A stretch of 64,000 nt of DNA. It comes from Begonia masoniana. Its lineage: Eukaryota > Streptophyta > Magnoliopsida > Cucurbitales > Begoniaceae. The DNA lies in assembly GCA_022432975.1 (NCBI GenBank), contig CM039510.1:16571023-16635022 (forward strand), given 5' to 3'. Below are positions 1 to 12,797 of the stretch, in pieces. The notes below the pieces were generated by a model. It saw only the letters and a list, made by a program, of their open reading frames with translations. It did not search any database and was not told the DNA's origin. The position numbers and the translations under genes were made by a program. How positions within the stretch are numbered: the stretch's first letter is position 1; every line of letters starts with the position of its first letter.

Positions 1-343
1 CATTTTAGTAAATATGTCAAATCAATCCTGTTTCTCGAAAAGAAAGCGTCATTATGATCCTAACGATTAATAGGAATTTTAAGGAAATTATGAGAATTTT
101 CAGAGTTTAGACGCTATATTCCGAGTAAATACATTTATCGAAATGTAAATGACGTTTTAGTAAAAATAGCAAACGAGGTCCAAATCGCGAACGGACAGTT
201 TTATTAAATCATAAATAATAAGTTGGACTTATTGGTGAAATTAGGAGGTTTGGAGAATCCGAACAGTTGGACGATTTACGAACCGAAAGATGAAATCAAT
301 ATAAAAACTATGGAAGGGCATTTTAGTAATTTGCCGAATCAAT

Positions 344-355
344 TTATAAAATAAC
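344..355 (+). promoter_or_regulatory. Putative LTR TATA box
   Basis: TTATAAAATAAC precedes a CT-rich leader-like stretch. The same motif is in the 3' LTR (about 5808-5819), and TTATAAAA-type motifs sit at the matching place in the minus-strand LTRs (near 62270 and 36800). Position and conservation fit a core promoter; no transcript data are available. Confidence 0.4.
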
Positions 356-925
356 CTAAAAACCTTTCTTCTTCATTTTTGTTTCCTTCTGCGATTTCCA
401 GAGAAGAAGCTCGCGGCCTCCTCCTTGCCCGCGCGACGTTTTCCACCAATCCGACCTCCGTTCGTTCCGTTTCCTTCACGTTTCTTCCTCCAATCGACGT
501 TCTAGGTATGAACCTACAATCCTAGAGCTTTTATTTTGGTATTTACGGAGTTTTAAACGATTAGGTTCGTTTAGGGTTTCGGTTAAAAACACGAATTAGG
601 GTTCGTAATTAATAGGTTAGCCGTGATTAGGTATATATTGAACGTATTGGACGTTATTGGACGAAGTTAAATCAATTGAGAAAATGTTAAAAATTGAGAA
701 ATCTGGGGTTTTTCGGGAAGATACGTAAATCGAGATTTGAGGTGCCGAGCGTGAAATTACTCGATTAAATAGCTCAATGAATTGGATTAAAGTTTTAGGA
801 AGTTTCCTTAGTTAAGGCTATGTTGAATTCGGACGATTAGAAATTTAAACACGTGATATTGATGATCGTTGTGTTTGCCTCAGACAAACAACGCTCGTGG
901 ACGGAGCTTGAGCTGCAACGGACGC

Positions 926-942
926 GAGGTAAGTTCTCGTGA
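926..942 (+). promoter_or_regulatory. Conserved LTR block with splice-donor-like site
   Basis: GAGGTAAGTTCTCGTGA contains the 5' splice consensus GTAAGT. It is preceded by AACGCTCGTGGACGGAGCT. The same combination appears in every LTR family here (about 6391, 43313, 48160 and 53920 on plus; about 11812, 61678 and 36210 on minus), while neighbouring LTR sequence differs widely. It may end an untranslated leader exon inside the LTR. A candidate acceptor, TTTTTATCTCATAG, ends at 1636. Confidence 0.45.
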
Positions 943-1207
943 TCTTCTCTGGCCGATTGGCCTACACCGTACTTCGATGTAGCGTCGAGGATCTTAATGG
1001 ATTGTTTGTTTTAAATTGCTTTGGGTCGGGTAGATAGGTTTAAATTGTTATAGGTTATTCTGTTTCGGTCTGGATGGTATACATGTTGCTTGTTTATTGC
1101 ATCGTATAGTTATGTTATGTTCATATCTGTTCATGCATCAAATGTTTTTAAAGATCATGAAAAACGAATTTCTGCACGATGTTTTAAAGTAAATGCAAAG
1201 AAAGAAT

Positions 1208-1350
1208 GACCCTTCGGTATACAGTTTAAATGACCCATCGGTATATAGTTTAAATGACCCATCGGTATATAGTTTCAATGACCCATCGGTATATAGTTTA
1301 AATGACCCTTCGGTATATAGCTTAAATGGCCCATCGGTATACAGTTTATA
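1208..1350. repeat. 24 bp tandem repeat in LTR A (six units)
   Basis: Six head-to-tail units contain the core CATCGGTATATAGTTTAAAT, with CTTCGG and ATACAG variants. The 3' LTR has the same array at about 6672-6814. It lies inside the segment bounded by the conserved donor-like and acceptor-like blocks. Confidence 0.9.
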
Positions 1351-1562
1351 GCAAAGCAAAGCAATCGGTATACAGTTTAAAGCAAAGCAAAGCAAAGTAA
1401 AGTAAAGTAAAGCAAAGCAAAGCAAAGTAAAGTAAAGTAAAGTAAAGTAAAGTAAGTAAGTAAAGTAAAGCAAAGCAAAGCAAAGTAAAGCAAAGCAAAG
1501 CAAAGCAAAGCAAAGCAAAGTAAAGTAAAGTAAAGTAAAGTAAAGCAAAGTAAAGAAAAGAA
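1351..1562. repeat. AAAGC/AAAGT pentanucleotide microsatellite in LTR A
   Basis: About 40 pentamers alternate irregularly between AAAGC and AAAGT, with a few broken units (TAAGTAAG). The matching tract in the 3' LTR (about 6814-7055) differs in length and order, so it has changed since insertion. Apparent Leu/Phe-rich frames on the minus strand are translations of this repeat. Confidence 0.9.
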
Positions 1563-2134
1563 TGCATGATTTATAGATTCATATGCACAGCACGCATTTG
1601 CATTTACTAGAGCTTACTGAGATTTTTATCTCATAGATGTCTGTATGGTGTAGGTGTTTACGAGGAAACAGGTGAGGACGAGCTTTCTCCTCCTGAGGCA
1701 TGAGGCAGTTGACGAAAGATGGATTGCGGTGGTGTGTTGCGCAGTCGATGCTTACCTGACCCGTGGGGATGTATGTACAGGTTTTGGGGGTTTTTGAGAT
1801 ATTTTGGATCGATGATAAACTGTATAGAGAATATTAGGATGTTTGGCCTGGTAGTGGATAGGTTGTGTTAATGTTTGAAAATGTTTTGAAATGTATTTTG
1901 GTAAAAGTTTGGTATTGAAGGATACTCAGTTTTTAAACATAACCACGCGATTTGTTTTCTTAAAATTGATCCGGTTGAAAGTGTGTCGGGTGTATTTTGT
2001 GATCTGTGTGTAAGAATGGAAGAAGTGGTTTTTGGCTAACAAATTGTGGGAGATGTATAGAGGAAAAATGTTGAGTTCTGCTCTCTGGAATCACGTTCTA
2101 GAGAGGTGAAAAAGTTAGAGGAAAAGGGTTGTTT

Positions 2135-2168
2135 GCTCTCTGGAAATCCTAAAAAATTTCCAGAGAGC
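2135..2168. repeat. Perfect 13 bp-stem hairpin in LTR A
   Basis: GCTCTCTGGAAAT (2135-2147) and ATTTCCAGAGAGC (2156-2168) are exact reverse complements around an 8 nt A-rich loop. A second related hairpin lies just upstream (about 2080-2105, CTCTCTGGAA with TTCTAGAGAG). Hairpins of the same core occur at the same relative place in all other LTR families in the window. Confidence 0.8.
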
Positions 2169-2340
2169 GAAGTCGCTGCTGTGTGCAGCGAAGTCGCTGC
2201 ACACTGCGCAGCGACTGGTCGCTGCACACATAGCAGCGACCAGCGCCTGGTCGCTGCTGTGTGCAGCGACTGGTCGCTGCACACATTGCAGCGACCAGCG
2301 CCCGGTCGCTGCACAGAGCAGCGACCGAGCGCTGCTTCAT
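2169..2340. repeat. Palindrome cluster (GCAGCGACCAG type) in 5' LTR A
   Basis: Alternating direct and inverted copies of GCAGCGACCAG and CTGGTCGCTGC are separated by short CACA/TGTG-containing linkers. Long snap-back arms are visible, for example around 2228-2262. Cys/Ala/Thr-rich frames here are repeat translations, not genes. The 3' LTR carries a longer version. Confidence 0.8.
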
Positions 2341-2596
2341 TCACGAGGGCAGAATTCTGATTCTGCCCTCCCTTCTTTTATTTGTTTTATTAAATGTTTT
2401 AGTTTTAATTGTTTATTAAAGGTTTTGTTTAAATGCTTTTAAAGTTCAGTTTTAATTCCGATTTCAGTTCTGATTTCAACTTTAGTTTAGATTCCGCATT
2501 AAGTTTTATTTAAAGCATAGAAAAGTAAAAAGTATAAAATAAAATGAAAAATTTATACGGAGAAAATGGGGTACAGTATTAGGGGTGTTACAATTA

Positions 2597-2617
2597 TGGT
2601 ATCAAAGCCCCCGGGTT
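2597..2617 (+). other. Primer binding site, element A
   Basis: TGGTATCAAAGCCCC lies 4 nt after the LTR end. It matches the initiator tRNA-Met type PBS (TGGTATCAGAGC) used by many plant Ty3/gypsy elements, with one A for G. It primes minus-strand DNA synthesis. Confidence 0.85.
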
Positions 2618-2679
2618 TTAAAATCGATTCTGTAGACTGCTCGACTGCACAGCCACTACGCGGACATCCTTCATCAACT

Positions 2680-2743
2680 GTAAGTCTGTTTACTGCTTTG
2701 TTTGATTTCAGTTTCTTAGGATTACTTGTTTTAAATTTTATAG
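2680..2743 (+). other. Intron-like segment in the gag leader, element A
   Basis: It begins GTAAGT after CAACT and ends TTTTATAG twelve bases before the gag ATG, with T-rich sequence and TTTCTTAGGATTA between. The same donor, internal motif, acceptor and length (63-64 nt) occur in elements D (37761-37823) and E (49596-49658). It would be short for a plant intron, so splicing is inferred only from conservation and consensus. Confidence 0.4.
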
Positions 2744-2755
2744 GAGTTTATAAGT

Positions 2756-3850
2756 ATGACTCGAGGAAGGGATCCGAGAGACGACGCGATGGATCGTCTT
2801 ACGGAATTGTTAGATCGCCAGTCTCAGCATATGGACCGGCAAGCGCAACAGATCACGGATTTAGTGAATCGAGAGAACCAGCGAGAGAATCAGAGAGCTC
2901 AGGAGCTGGTAGTCCCCAGTAATCAGGGTATGCAGAGGTTCCAAGGTCTACGGCCTCCAGTATTCGACGGTCAGTCATGGGATCCGACACGTGCCGAGGA
3001 GTGGATCAGGGTTATGGAGGACATGTTAGATTACGCCGAGGTTGCCAACGGGAGCAGGGTCGCTTATGCCACATTTCACTTAGCGTTGGACGCTCGTTTC
3101 TGGTGGGACTCGATCAAGTCGACGACGGATGTATCAGTTATGACATGGGATCGGTTCAAGTTTCTATTCTTTGACAAGTATTTCAGCCGCACAGTGAGGG
3201 TGGCTAAGAGGAACGAGTTCATGCAGCTGAAGCAGACAGGTTCAGTTGCTGAATATATCCGGAAGTTTGAGGCTTTATCGCGATTTGCACCGCGCCTTGT
3301 CAGCGATAACGAGGAGAAGGTACACCAGTTTATGGAGGGCCTTAATTCGGAGATCAGGGTGCACGTTGTTGTATCAGGTATTGTTGATGTACCCTATTCT
3401 GATATCACAGCTAGGGCTCTGGATATTGAGGCCGCCAGAGCTACTTGTGTTAGACCGAGGGAGCCAGCCAAGGGCTTCTTCCGTGAGACTCAACCACAAC
3501 AGCCAAGAGACATTAAAAGGCCTCTAGAAAGAGGCAACGATCGAGGGAAAGGCAAACAGGTACAAGGGGCTTCTCAGTTACCTCTTTGCCCTAAATGCCA
3601 GAGGGAGCACAGGGGACAGTGCAGGGTAGGCACGAATGTGTGCTATTGGTGTGGGGAACCAGGTCATTTTGTTAAGGACTGCCCAAATCAGGGTCGAGGT
3701 CAATCAGGCAGAGATCAGCATGGCACAGATCAAAGGAAAGTTGTACCGAGAGTCTTTGCATTCATCGAGCCTGACAATGCCGACGGTGGGGCCCAGCCTT
3801 CTACAATTGCAGGTATCATTTTAATTACCTGTACAACGTTATGCATGTGA
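2756..3850 (+). CDS. gag: Gag polyprotein of element A
   Basis: This is a 364-residue structural protein that would form the virus-like particle and bind element RNA. The start is the first ATG after the leader, and the N-terminal MxRGRDxRDD is shared with the gag starts of D and E. Residues ~65-200 match a plant retrotransposon gag (capsid) domain (PPVFDG, then AEEWIRVMEDML, then FDKYFSRTVR). A basic Gln/Arg/Lys-rich stretch follows. A CX2C-type cluster then precedes a canonical CCHC zinc knuckle at C296, C299, H304 and C309. The frame is intact but runs into a stop just after the point where protease would begin, because pol has been replaced by noncoding DNA. It is probably a translatable gag able to act in trans with relatives' pol; expression is not shown. 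Confidence 0.88.
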   Translation: MTRGRDPRDDAMDRLTELLDRQSQHMDRQAQQITDLVNRENQRENQRAQELVVPSNQGMQRFQGLRPPVFDGQSWDPTRAEEWIRVMEDMLDYAEVANGSRVAYATFHLALDARFWWDSIKSTTDVSVMTWDRFKFLFFDKYFSRTVRVAKRNEFMQLKQTGSVAEYIRKFEALSRFAPRLVSDNEEKVHQFMEGLNSEIRVHVVVSGIVDVPYSDITARALDIEAARATCVRPREPAKGFFRETQPQQPRDIKRPLERGNDRGKGKQVQGASQLPLCPKCQREHRGQCRVGTNVCYWCGEPGHFVKDCPNQGRGQSGRDQHGTDQRKVVPRVFAFIEPDNADGGAQPSTIAGIILITCTTLCM

Positions 3851-5419
3851 TAGATAACGTATTTAGATCTGAAATGAGTATACACCCTATGAGATATGGA
3901 TTTTAAGTAGGTAGAGATTGTGTCTAATTGACAACCTTTTGGGAGTATTAGATTACGACTAGTCACATCTCCCCATTGATGCGCTCTAACCTAGTCGTCC
4001 TAACCTAAGCCATTCATGCACTACTCGGTCTCGACCTGCCACACACGAGTCGATCCCTGGAAATTTACTAACTTAATCTCACCTCTAAGTTTACTTAGAT
4101 GGTTTCGGTGATAATTCTCACTCCCCCTATAATCGTAAAATTCTCAATTTGTTATCCTTTAAACGCCAATCTAAGCTCTCATTTATTCCAACGATCTACT
4201 TACCTTCACTAAATTCCTCAAGGCTACTTTGAGTTCATCGACTAATCTATTTTTGTTCGCTCCTTCTAGTCAAGTCCCAACTAATCTTCTCGACATTTAT
4301 TCTAAGTTCAATCCTCGAATTATATTTTAATCTAGATACTCTTACTTCACACGAACCGTCAATATACGAGCTCTACAATACCCTTTCCTCTATTTAAACA
4401 CCCTCCCTATGTCACCACAATCGAGAGTATTCCTTCATAGGTTCATTTCTAAATTTTTATAGACTTGACCGTGCTTAGAGCAAATAGAGTTTAAGATAAA
4501 CAAAGGAGTGTAACGTAAGCAGTGTGAGAACTTTAATTAAGAATATAGTGGTAGAATTTAAGGACAAATCTTAGAATCGTTTATAAGGAAACTTTGGTGA
4601 CATAGTTTGAGGAGTATAACCGTATAAGCTTAATTGTAAAATCCGCCCTGAAATAACTGGCGGGATTGGTGAGTTGCCCAGGAAACTATGCGATTTAGGA
4701 GATTTAGTAAGACTTAATATGTGAGTGAGAATATGTACAATCCAATTGAGAGTAGAGATTTCAAATTTAAGGCTAATGTTGGAAGGTACAGTCGACGTTT
4801 TGGATTAGAATCGTAGAGATTGTCCCTAGGGATGACATGATCAGAGTTAATAAAAGGAAGTTCGAATTTTGTTAGAGGTAGAATTCTAAGTAAATAGCGA
4901 CTGTAACTCCTAGTTTGACTCACATAGACAAGGAAGTATTATAGTCGTATAGTTGCAAAGTGTAACAATGAGGACCTAATTAGGAAACCCGTACCAAAAT
5001 AGTCTCCGAAGGTCAATAGGTTACCCAGGAAGAAAGGTGACAAGGAAATCCTATGGGTGATGCAGTTACAAGGAATCATTACCCGAGCGAATATAGAAGT
5101 TTGGGTCGACGTGAATCTCGACTACAGACGAAGCCAACGAAGTTATAGAGAAGTTTAGGTAAAACGAATGGAGATTTAAGGACTTAACTGAACTCAGTAC
5201 TTTAGTAAGGAAGTGTACGATCAGATCGAAGGTAGAGAATACAAGTTTGAGGCCGATATTGGAGAGTACAGTGGACAGTTTGGTTGAGAACCACGAGGAG
5301 TGACAGTAAGTACAAAGGATAACTGAAGCGTAAGGCCGAGTGATATGAGACATTAGCATCAAAGGCTATATAAGCTGGGTTAAATTTTGAGGACAAAATT
5401 CTAAATAAGGTGGGTAGAA
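3851..5419 (+). other. Noncoding module in place of pol, element A
   Basis: There is no frame above ~100 residues and no protease, RT, RNase H or integrase motif on either strand. Parts match the noncoding interior of family E (44958-47176 and 50815-52945). For example, the stretch around 4464-4700 and the last 230 bp before the polypurine tract (AGTAAGGAAGTGTACGATCA versus AGTAAGGACGTGTACGATCA) run in the same order as in E. About 3970-4445 matches E only as the reverse complement. A ~100 bp motif occurs twice (about 4690-4795 and 5195-5285). Function unknown; it may be packaging or spacer sequence. Confidence 0.7.
5403..5419 (+). other. Polypurine tract, element A
   Basis: AAATAAGGTGGGTAGAA ends at the first base before the 3' LTR. 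It sits within the longer conserved context GAGGACAAAATT that also precedes the LTRs of D and E, and in reverse those of B and C. It primes plus-strand synthesis. Confidence 0.8.
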
Positions 5420-8129
5420 TGTAATATCCTGGCTTTTTGGGATATTATTATTTTAATATAAATGGCATTTTAGTAAATATGTCAAATCAATCCCGTTTCT
5501 CGAAAAGAAAGCGTCATTATGATCCTAACGATTAATAGGAATTTTAAGAAAATTATGAGAATTTTCGGAGTTTAGACGCTATATTCCGAGTAAATACATT
5601 TATCGAAATGTAAATGACGTTTTAGTAAAAATAGCAAACGAGGTCCAAATCGCGAACGGACAGTTTTATTAAATCATAAATAATAAGTTGGACTTATTGG
5701 TGAAATTAGGAGGTTTGGAGAATCCGAACAGTTAGACGATTTACGAACCGAAAGATGAAATCAATATAAAAACTATGGAAGGGCATTTTAGTAATTTGCC
5801 GAATCAATTTATAAAATAACCTAAAAACCTTTCTTCTTCATTTTTGTTTCCTTCTGCGATTTCCAGAGAAGAAGCTCGCGGCCTCCTCCCTGCCCGCGCG
5901 ACGTTTTCCTCCAATCCGACCTCCGTTCGTTCCGTTTCCTTCACGTTTCTTCCTCCAATCGACGTTCTAGGTATGAACCTACAATCCTAGAGCTTTTATT
6001 TCAGTATTTACGGAGTTTTAAACGATTAGGTTCGTTTAGGGTTTCGGTTAAAAACGCGAATTAGGGTTCGTAATTAATAGGTTAGCCGTGATTAGGTATA
6101 TATTGAACGTATTGGACGTTATTGGACGAAGTTAAATCAATTGAGAAAATGTTAAAAATTGAGAAATCTGGGGTTTTTCGGGAAGATACGTAAATCGAGA
6201 TTTGAGGTGCCGAGCGTGAAATTACTCGATTAAATAGCTCAATGAATTGGATTAAAGTTTTAGGAAGTTTCCTTAGTTAAGGCTATGTTGAATTCGGACG
6301 ATTAGAAGTTTAAACACGTGATATTGATGATCGTTGTGTTTGCCTCAGACAAACAACGCTCGTGGACGGAGCTTGAGCTGCAACGGACGCAAGGTAAGTT
6401 CTCGTGATCTTCTCTGGCCGATTGGCCTACACCGTACTTCGATGTAGCGTCGAGGATCTTAATGGATTGTTTGTTTAAATTGCTTTGGGTCGGGTAGATA
6501 GGTTTAAATTGTTATAGGTTATTCTGTTTCGGTCTGGATGGTATACATGTTGCTTGTTTATTGCATCGTATAGTTATGTTATGTTCATATCTGTTCATGC
6601 ATCACGTGTTTTTAAAGATCATGAAAAACGAATTTCTGCACGATGTTTTAAAGTAAATGCAAAGAAAGAATGACCCTTCGGTATACAGTTTAAATGACCC
6701 ATCGGTATATAGTTTAAATGACCCATCGGTATATAGTTTAAATGACCCATCGGTATATAGTTTAAATGACCCTTCGGTATATAGTTTAAATGGCCCATCG
6801 GTATACAGTTTATAGCAAAGCAAAGCAATCGGTATACAGTTTAAAGCAAAGCAAAGCAAAGTAAAGTAAAGTAAAGCAAAGCAAAGCAAAGTAAAGTAAA
6901 GTAAAGCAAAGCAAAGCAAAGTAAAGTAAAGTAAAGTAAAGTAAAGTAAAGTAAAGTAAAGTAAGCAAAGCAAAGCAAGTAAAGCAAAGCAAAGCAAAGC
7001 AAAGCAAAGCAAAGTAAAGTAAAGTAAAGTAAAGTAAAGCAAAGTAAAGAAAAGAATGCATGATTTATAGATTCATATGCACAGCACGCATTTGCATTTA
7101 CTAGAGCTTACTGAGATTTTTATCTCATAGATGTCTGTATGGTGTAGGTGTTTACGAGGAAACAGGTGAGGACGAGCTTTCTCCTCCTGAGGCATGAGGC
7201 AGTTGACGAAGATGGATTGCGGTGGTGTGTTGCGCAGTCGATGCTTACCTGACCCGTGGGGATGTATGTACAAGTTTTGGGGGTTTTTGAGATATTTTGG
7301 ATCGATGATAAACTGTATAGAGAATATTAGGATGTTTGGCCTGGTAGTGGATAGGTTGTTTTAATGTTTGAAAATGTTTTGAAATGTATTTTGGTAAAAG
7401 TTTGGTATTGAAGGATACTCAGTTTTTAAACATAACCACGCGATTTGTTTTCTTAAAATTGATCCGGTTGAAAGTGTGTCGGGTGTATTTTGTGATCTGT
7501 GTGTAAGAATGGAAGAAGTGGTTTTTGGCTAACAAATTGTGGGAGATGTATAGAGGAAAAATGTTGAGTTCTGCTCTCTGGAATCACGTTCTAGAGAGGT
7601 GAAAAAGTTAGAGGAAAAGGGTTGTTTGCTCTCTGGAAATCCTAAAAAATTTCCAGAGAGCGAAGTCGCTGCTGTGTGCAGCGAAGTTGCTGCTGTGTGC
7701 AGCGAAGTCGCTGCACACTGCGCAGCGAAGTCGCTGCACACTGCGCAGCGACTGGTCGCTGCACACATAGCAGCGACCAGCGCCTGGTCGCTGCTGTGTG
7801 CAGCGACTGGTCGCTGCACACATTGCAGCGACCAGCGCCCGGTCGCTGCACAGAGCAGCGACCGAGCATTGCTTCATTCACGAGGGCAGAATTCCGATTC
7901 TGCCCTCCATTCTTTTATTTGTTTTATTAAATGTTTTAGTTTTAATTGTTTATTAAAGGTTTTGTTTAAATGCTTTTAAAGTTCAGTTTTAATTCCGATT
8001 TCAGTTCTGATTTCAACTTTAGTTTAGATTCCGCATTAAGTTTTATTTAAAGCATAGAAAAGTAAAAAGTATAAAATAAAATGAAAAATTTATACGGAGA
8101 AAATGGGGTACAGTATTAGGGGTGTTACA
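5420..8129 (+). repeat. 3' LTR of element A
   Basis: This is 2710 bp, TGTAATATCC...GGTGTTACA. It is nearly identical to 1-2592 apart from scattered substitutions, tandem-repeat length and a longer palindrome cluster. The hairpin is at 7628-7661 and the TATA-like motif at about 5808-5819. Confidence 0.92.
7662..7868. repeat. Palindrome cluster in 3' LTR A (longer than in 5' LTR)
   Basis: The same GCAGCGAC-based direct and inverted units occur as at 2169-2340, with extra units near 7680-7745 that the 5' LTR lacks. The two LTRs are copies of one template at insertion, so the difference arose afterwards (or by assembly error). Confidence 0.75.
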
Positions 8130-8775
8130 AATTCATTTTCGTATACCTTTAAAAAAAATAAAAACATGATGCATGACATACAGATTCATCCAAGTAAGCT
8201 TAATCCTAAGGTTTTGTGATGTAGGCCCGAAGGCACAAGCAAACTTTACTTACCTGGCTCTCCTGGAAATGCTCGGTTTCAAACTACTTCAGAAGTTTGC
8301 TCACCTAAGTCATAGAAAAGATATCAATTAGATTTCTACTAAGCCTCATTCTAATATATTCAGGAATCTAGGGAAACTAGTTTGGAAGCTTAGTTCATTG
8401 TGCATTTCCGATTCAACACTAAACCCGAACTCAACTCACTCACAGTATTCCTCGAAACTTCACACATTGTACTCCCTCAGCTATCTAATTGTTAAAATCA
8501 CAGACAAACTAAGAGAGCTTACCTAGGTTGAAGGAGAATCGAGTAAGAAAGAAATTGCCCGAAGGTTTTCTGTTGAAGAGCTGAAGGCCGAGAGAGAAAT
8601 GAGGGAATTAGTGGCGGCTACCGAGCACTAAACCCCAAATCACTAACCTTAAATACATTATCCATTTTATTTTAAATTTCCAATTACCTTTCTACCCTTG
8701 CCTAGTCATTTATAAACCTAATCAATAACTCCCCCAACCCTTCTATAAAAGTACATCATTAATAATAATTTAAAT
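8130..8775 (-). repeat. Degraded minus-strand LTR fragment
   Basis: Landmarks of the long LTRs appear in reverse: CATGATGCATGAC, then GATGTAGGCC followed by a reversed splice-donor-like TTACCT, then a purine-rich stretch like the reversed leader region of the LTRs at 12.2 and 62.1 kb. No terminus or coding frame is recognisable. Divergence is high, so the family is uncertain. Confidence 0.45.
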
Positions 8776-9065
8776 TTTGATTCAATGGAACTGGGTGCTA
8801 CAGGAATAAAGAAAAGGGGGGGGGGGGGGGGGGGGGCGAGCCCTCTGCGAAGTGATCCTAGAGGGGTTGCCGAACGAGCGCCAGGGAGGGCGATCGTTCG
8901 CCCCCTATTTGTCAACTTCTCTGGATTTTCCAGAGAAGTTGCCAAGCAATCGCTGGGCGATTGCTTGGCTTGAGAGTGATCGCCACAAGGGCGATCTGCC
9001 AGGCGATCAGTCGCCTGGCTGTGATCGCCGCAGGCGATCGACAACCCGTTTTGGGCGATCGATCG
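8776..9065 (+). repeat. Fragment of a D-type LTR: poly-G, hairpin and GGCGATCG cluster
   Basis: From the poly-G run at about 8817-8836 it closely follows 44431-44690 of element D's 3' LTR. It includes the perfect hairpin CAACTTCTCTGGA / TCCAGAGAAGTTG (8913-8941) and the GGCGATCG palindromes. It stops abruptly at a poly-A run. It is not a gene. Confidence 0.7.

Positions 9066-9113
<48 letters not shown>
9066..9113. repeat. 48 nt poly-A run
   Basis: A pure A tract separates the LTR fragment (ending GATCGATCG) from satellite sequence beginning GATTTGTT. No retroposon body is seen upstream, so it need not be a mobile-element tail. Confidence 0.9.
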
Positions 9114-9115
<2 letters not shown>

Positions 9116-9628
9116 TTTGTTGCCAAAAGAAATGAAAAGTATCAAGCAAATGAGGTATGTACATGACTTGTGGTTAGAACCTAAGTTATCCATTTAACGT
9201 TCAAAGTTTTAACTTGAGTGTGATGACCACAAGTGTATTGAGGACCCAAGCAACTCATGGCCGCGTAACTAAAAGGATAGTAATGCGTTTGATGACGTTA
9301 TAAGAACCGATCACTTCCATTCGATTTGTTGCAAAAGAACTGAACGTATCAAGCAATGAGGTTACTGTTACATGACTTGTTGGTTAGCACTAAGTTATCC
9401 ATTTACGTTCAAAGTTTTAACTGGATGAAGTGAATGACACAACGAGTGTATTGAGGACCCCCACTAAGCTTCATGGAATGCGTAACTAGACTTCGTAATG
9501 CGGTGATGAAGTTAGGAACCTCATTCAATCGCTTTGTCCAAAAGAACTGAACGTATCAAGCAAATGAAGGGGTATGTTACTGACTTGTGGTTAGAACTAA
9601 GTTATCATGTGTGACGTCAAAGTTTTAA
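9114..9628 (+). repeat. 207 bp satellite, ~2.5 degraded monomers
   Basis: Satellite landmarks repeat about every 205-210 bp: TATCAAGCAAATGAGG, ACTTGTGGTTAGAAC, GTTATCCATTT and GAGGACCC. They carry many small insertions and deletions compared with 12.8-16.8 kb. It ends at the scaffold gap, suggesting poor consensus quality. Confidence 0.85.
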
Positions 9629-9728
9629 NNNNNNNNNNNNNNNNNNNNNNNNNNNNNNNNNNNNNNNNNNNNNNNNNNNNNNNNNNNNNNNNNNNNNNNN
9701 NNNNNNNNNNNNNNNNNNNNNNNNNNNN
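9629..9728. other. 100-N assembly gap
   Basis: Exactly 100 N characters, a conventional scaffold gap of unknown true size, lie between satellite and a long poly-T. Confidence 0.98.
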
Positions 9729-12785
<3,057 letters not shown>

Positions 12786-12797
12786 TGGGGTCGTCAC

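Larger units (their letters stand above)
1..2592 (+). repeat. 5' LTR of element A (first ~45 bp outside window)
   Basis: This aligns base for base with the LTR at 5420-8129 (offset 5464 at the left edge) and ends GGTGTTACA, the usual CA terminus of these LTRs, directly before the primer binding site. In order it holds a TATA-like TTATAAAATAAC (about 344-355), a CT-rich stretch, a block with a splice-donor-like GAGGTAAGTTCTCGTGA (about 926-942), a 24 bp tandem repeat, an AAAGC/AAAGT microsatellite, a conserved block ending TGTATGGTGTAGGTG (about 1640), two hairpins and a palindrome cluster. Confidence 0.9.
1..8129 (+). mobile_element. Element A: non-autonomous Ty3/gypsy LTR retrotransposon (LTR-gag-noncoding-LTR)
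   Basis: Two long direct repeats (1-2592 and 5420-8129) flank a ~2.8 kb internal part. The first LTR lacks only its first 45 bp, which lie left of the window. Inside are a tRNA-Met-type primer binding site, one gag frame with a zinc knuckle, and about 1.57 kb without any long frame where protease, RT, RNase H and integrase should be. A purine-rich tract abuts the second LTR. This matches the terminal-repeat-with-gag class of non-autonomous elements. The LTRs are close to identical outside their tandem-repeat parts, so the insertion is fairly recent. The left target duplication cannot be seen; the right flank begins AATTC. Confidence 0.88.

Noticed and set aside
1138..1567. Leu/Phe/Tyr-rich frames (also 6602-7061)
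   Set aside because: Translations of the AAAGC/AAAGT microsatellite and the 24 bp repeat in LTR A.
2036..2360. Cys/Ala/Thr-rich frames on both strands (also 7529-7979, 10540-10791, 60243-60757)
   Set aside because: They fall in the palindrome clusters; frames on both strands arise from the GC-rich inverted repeats.
3851..5419. Hidden pol gene in element A
   Set aside because: No DTG, FxDD, DHKSL or integrase motif is seen in any frame; the longest frames are under 100 residues and lack domains.
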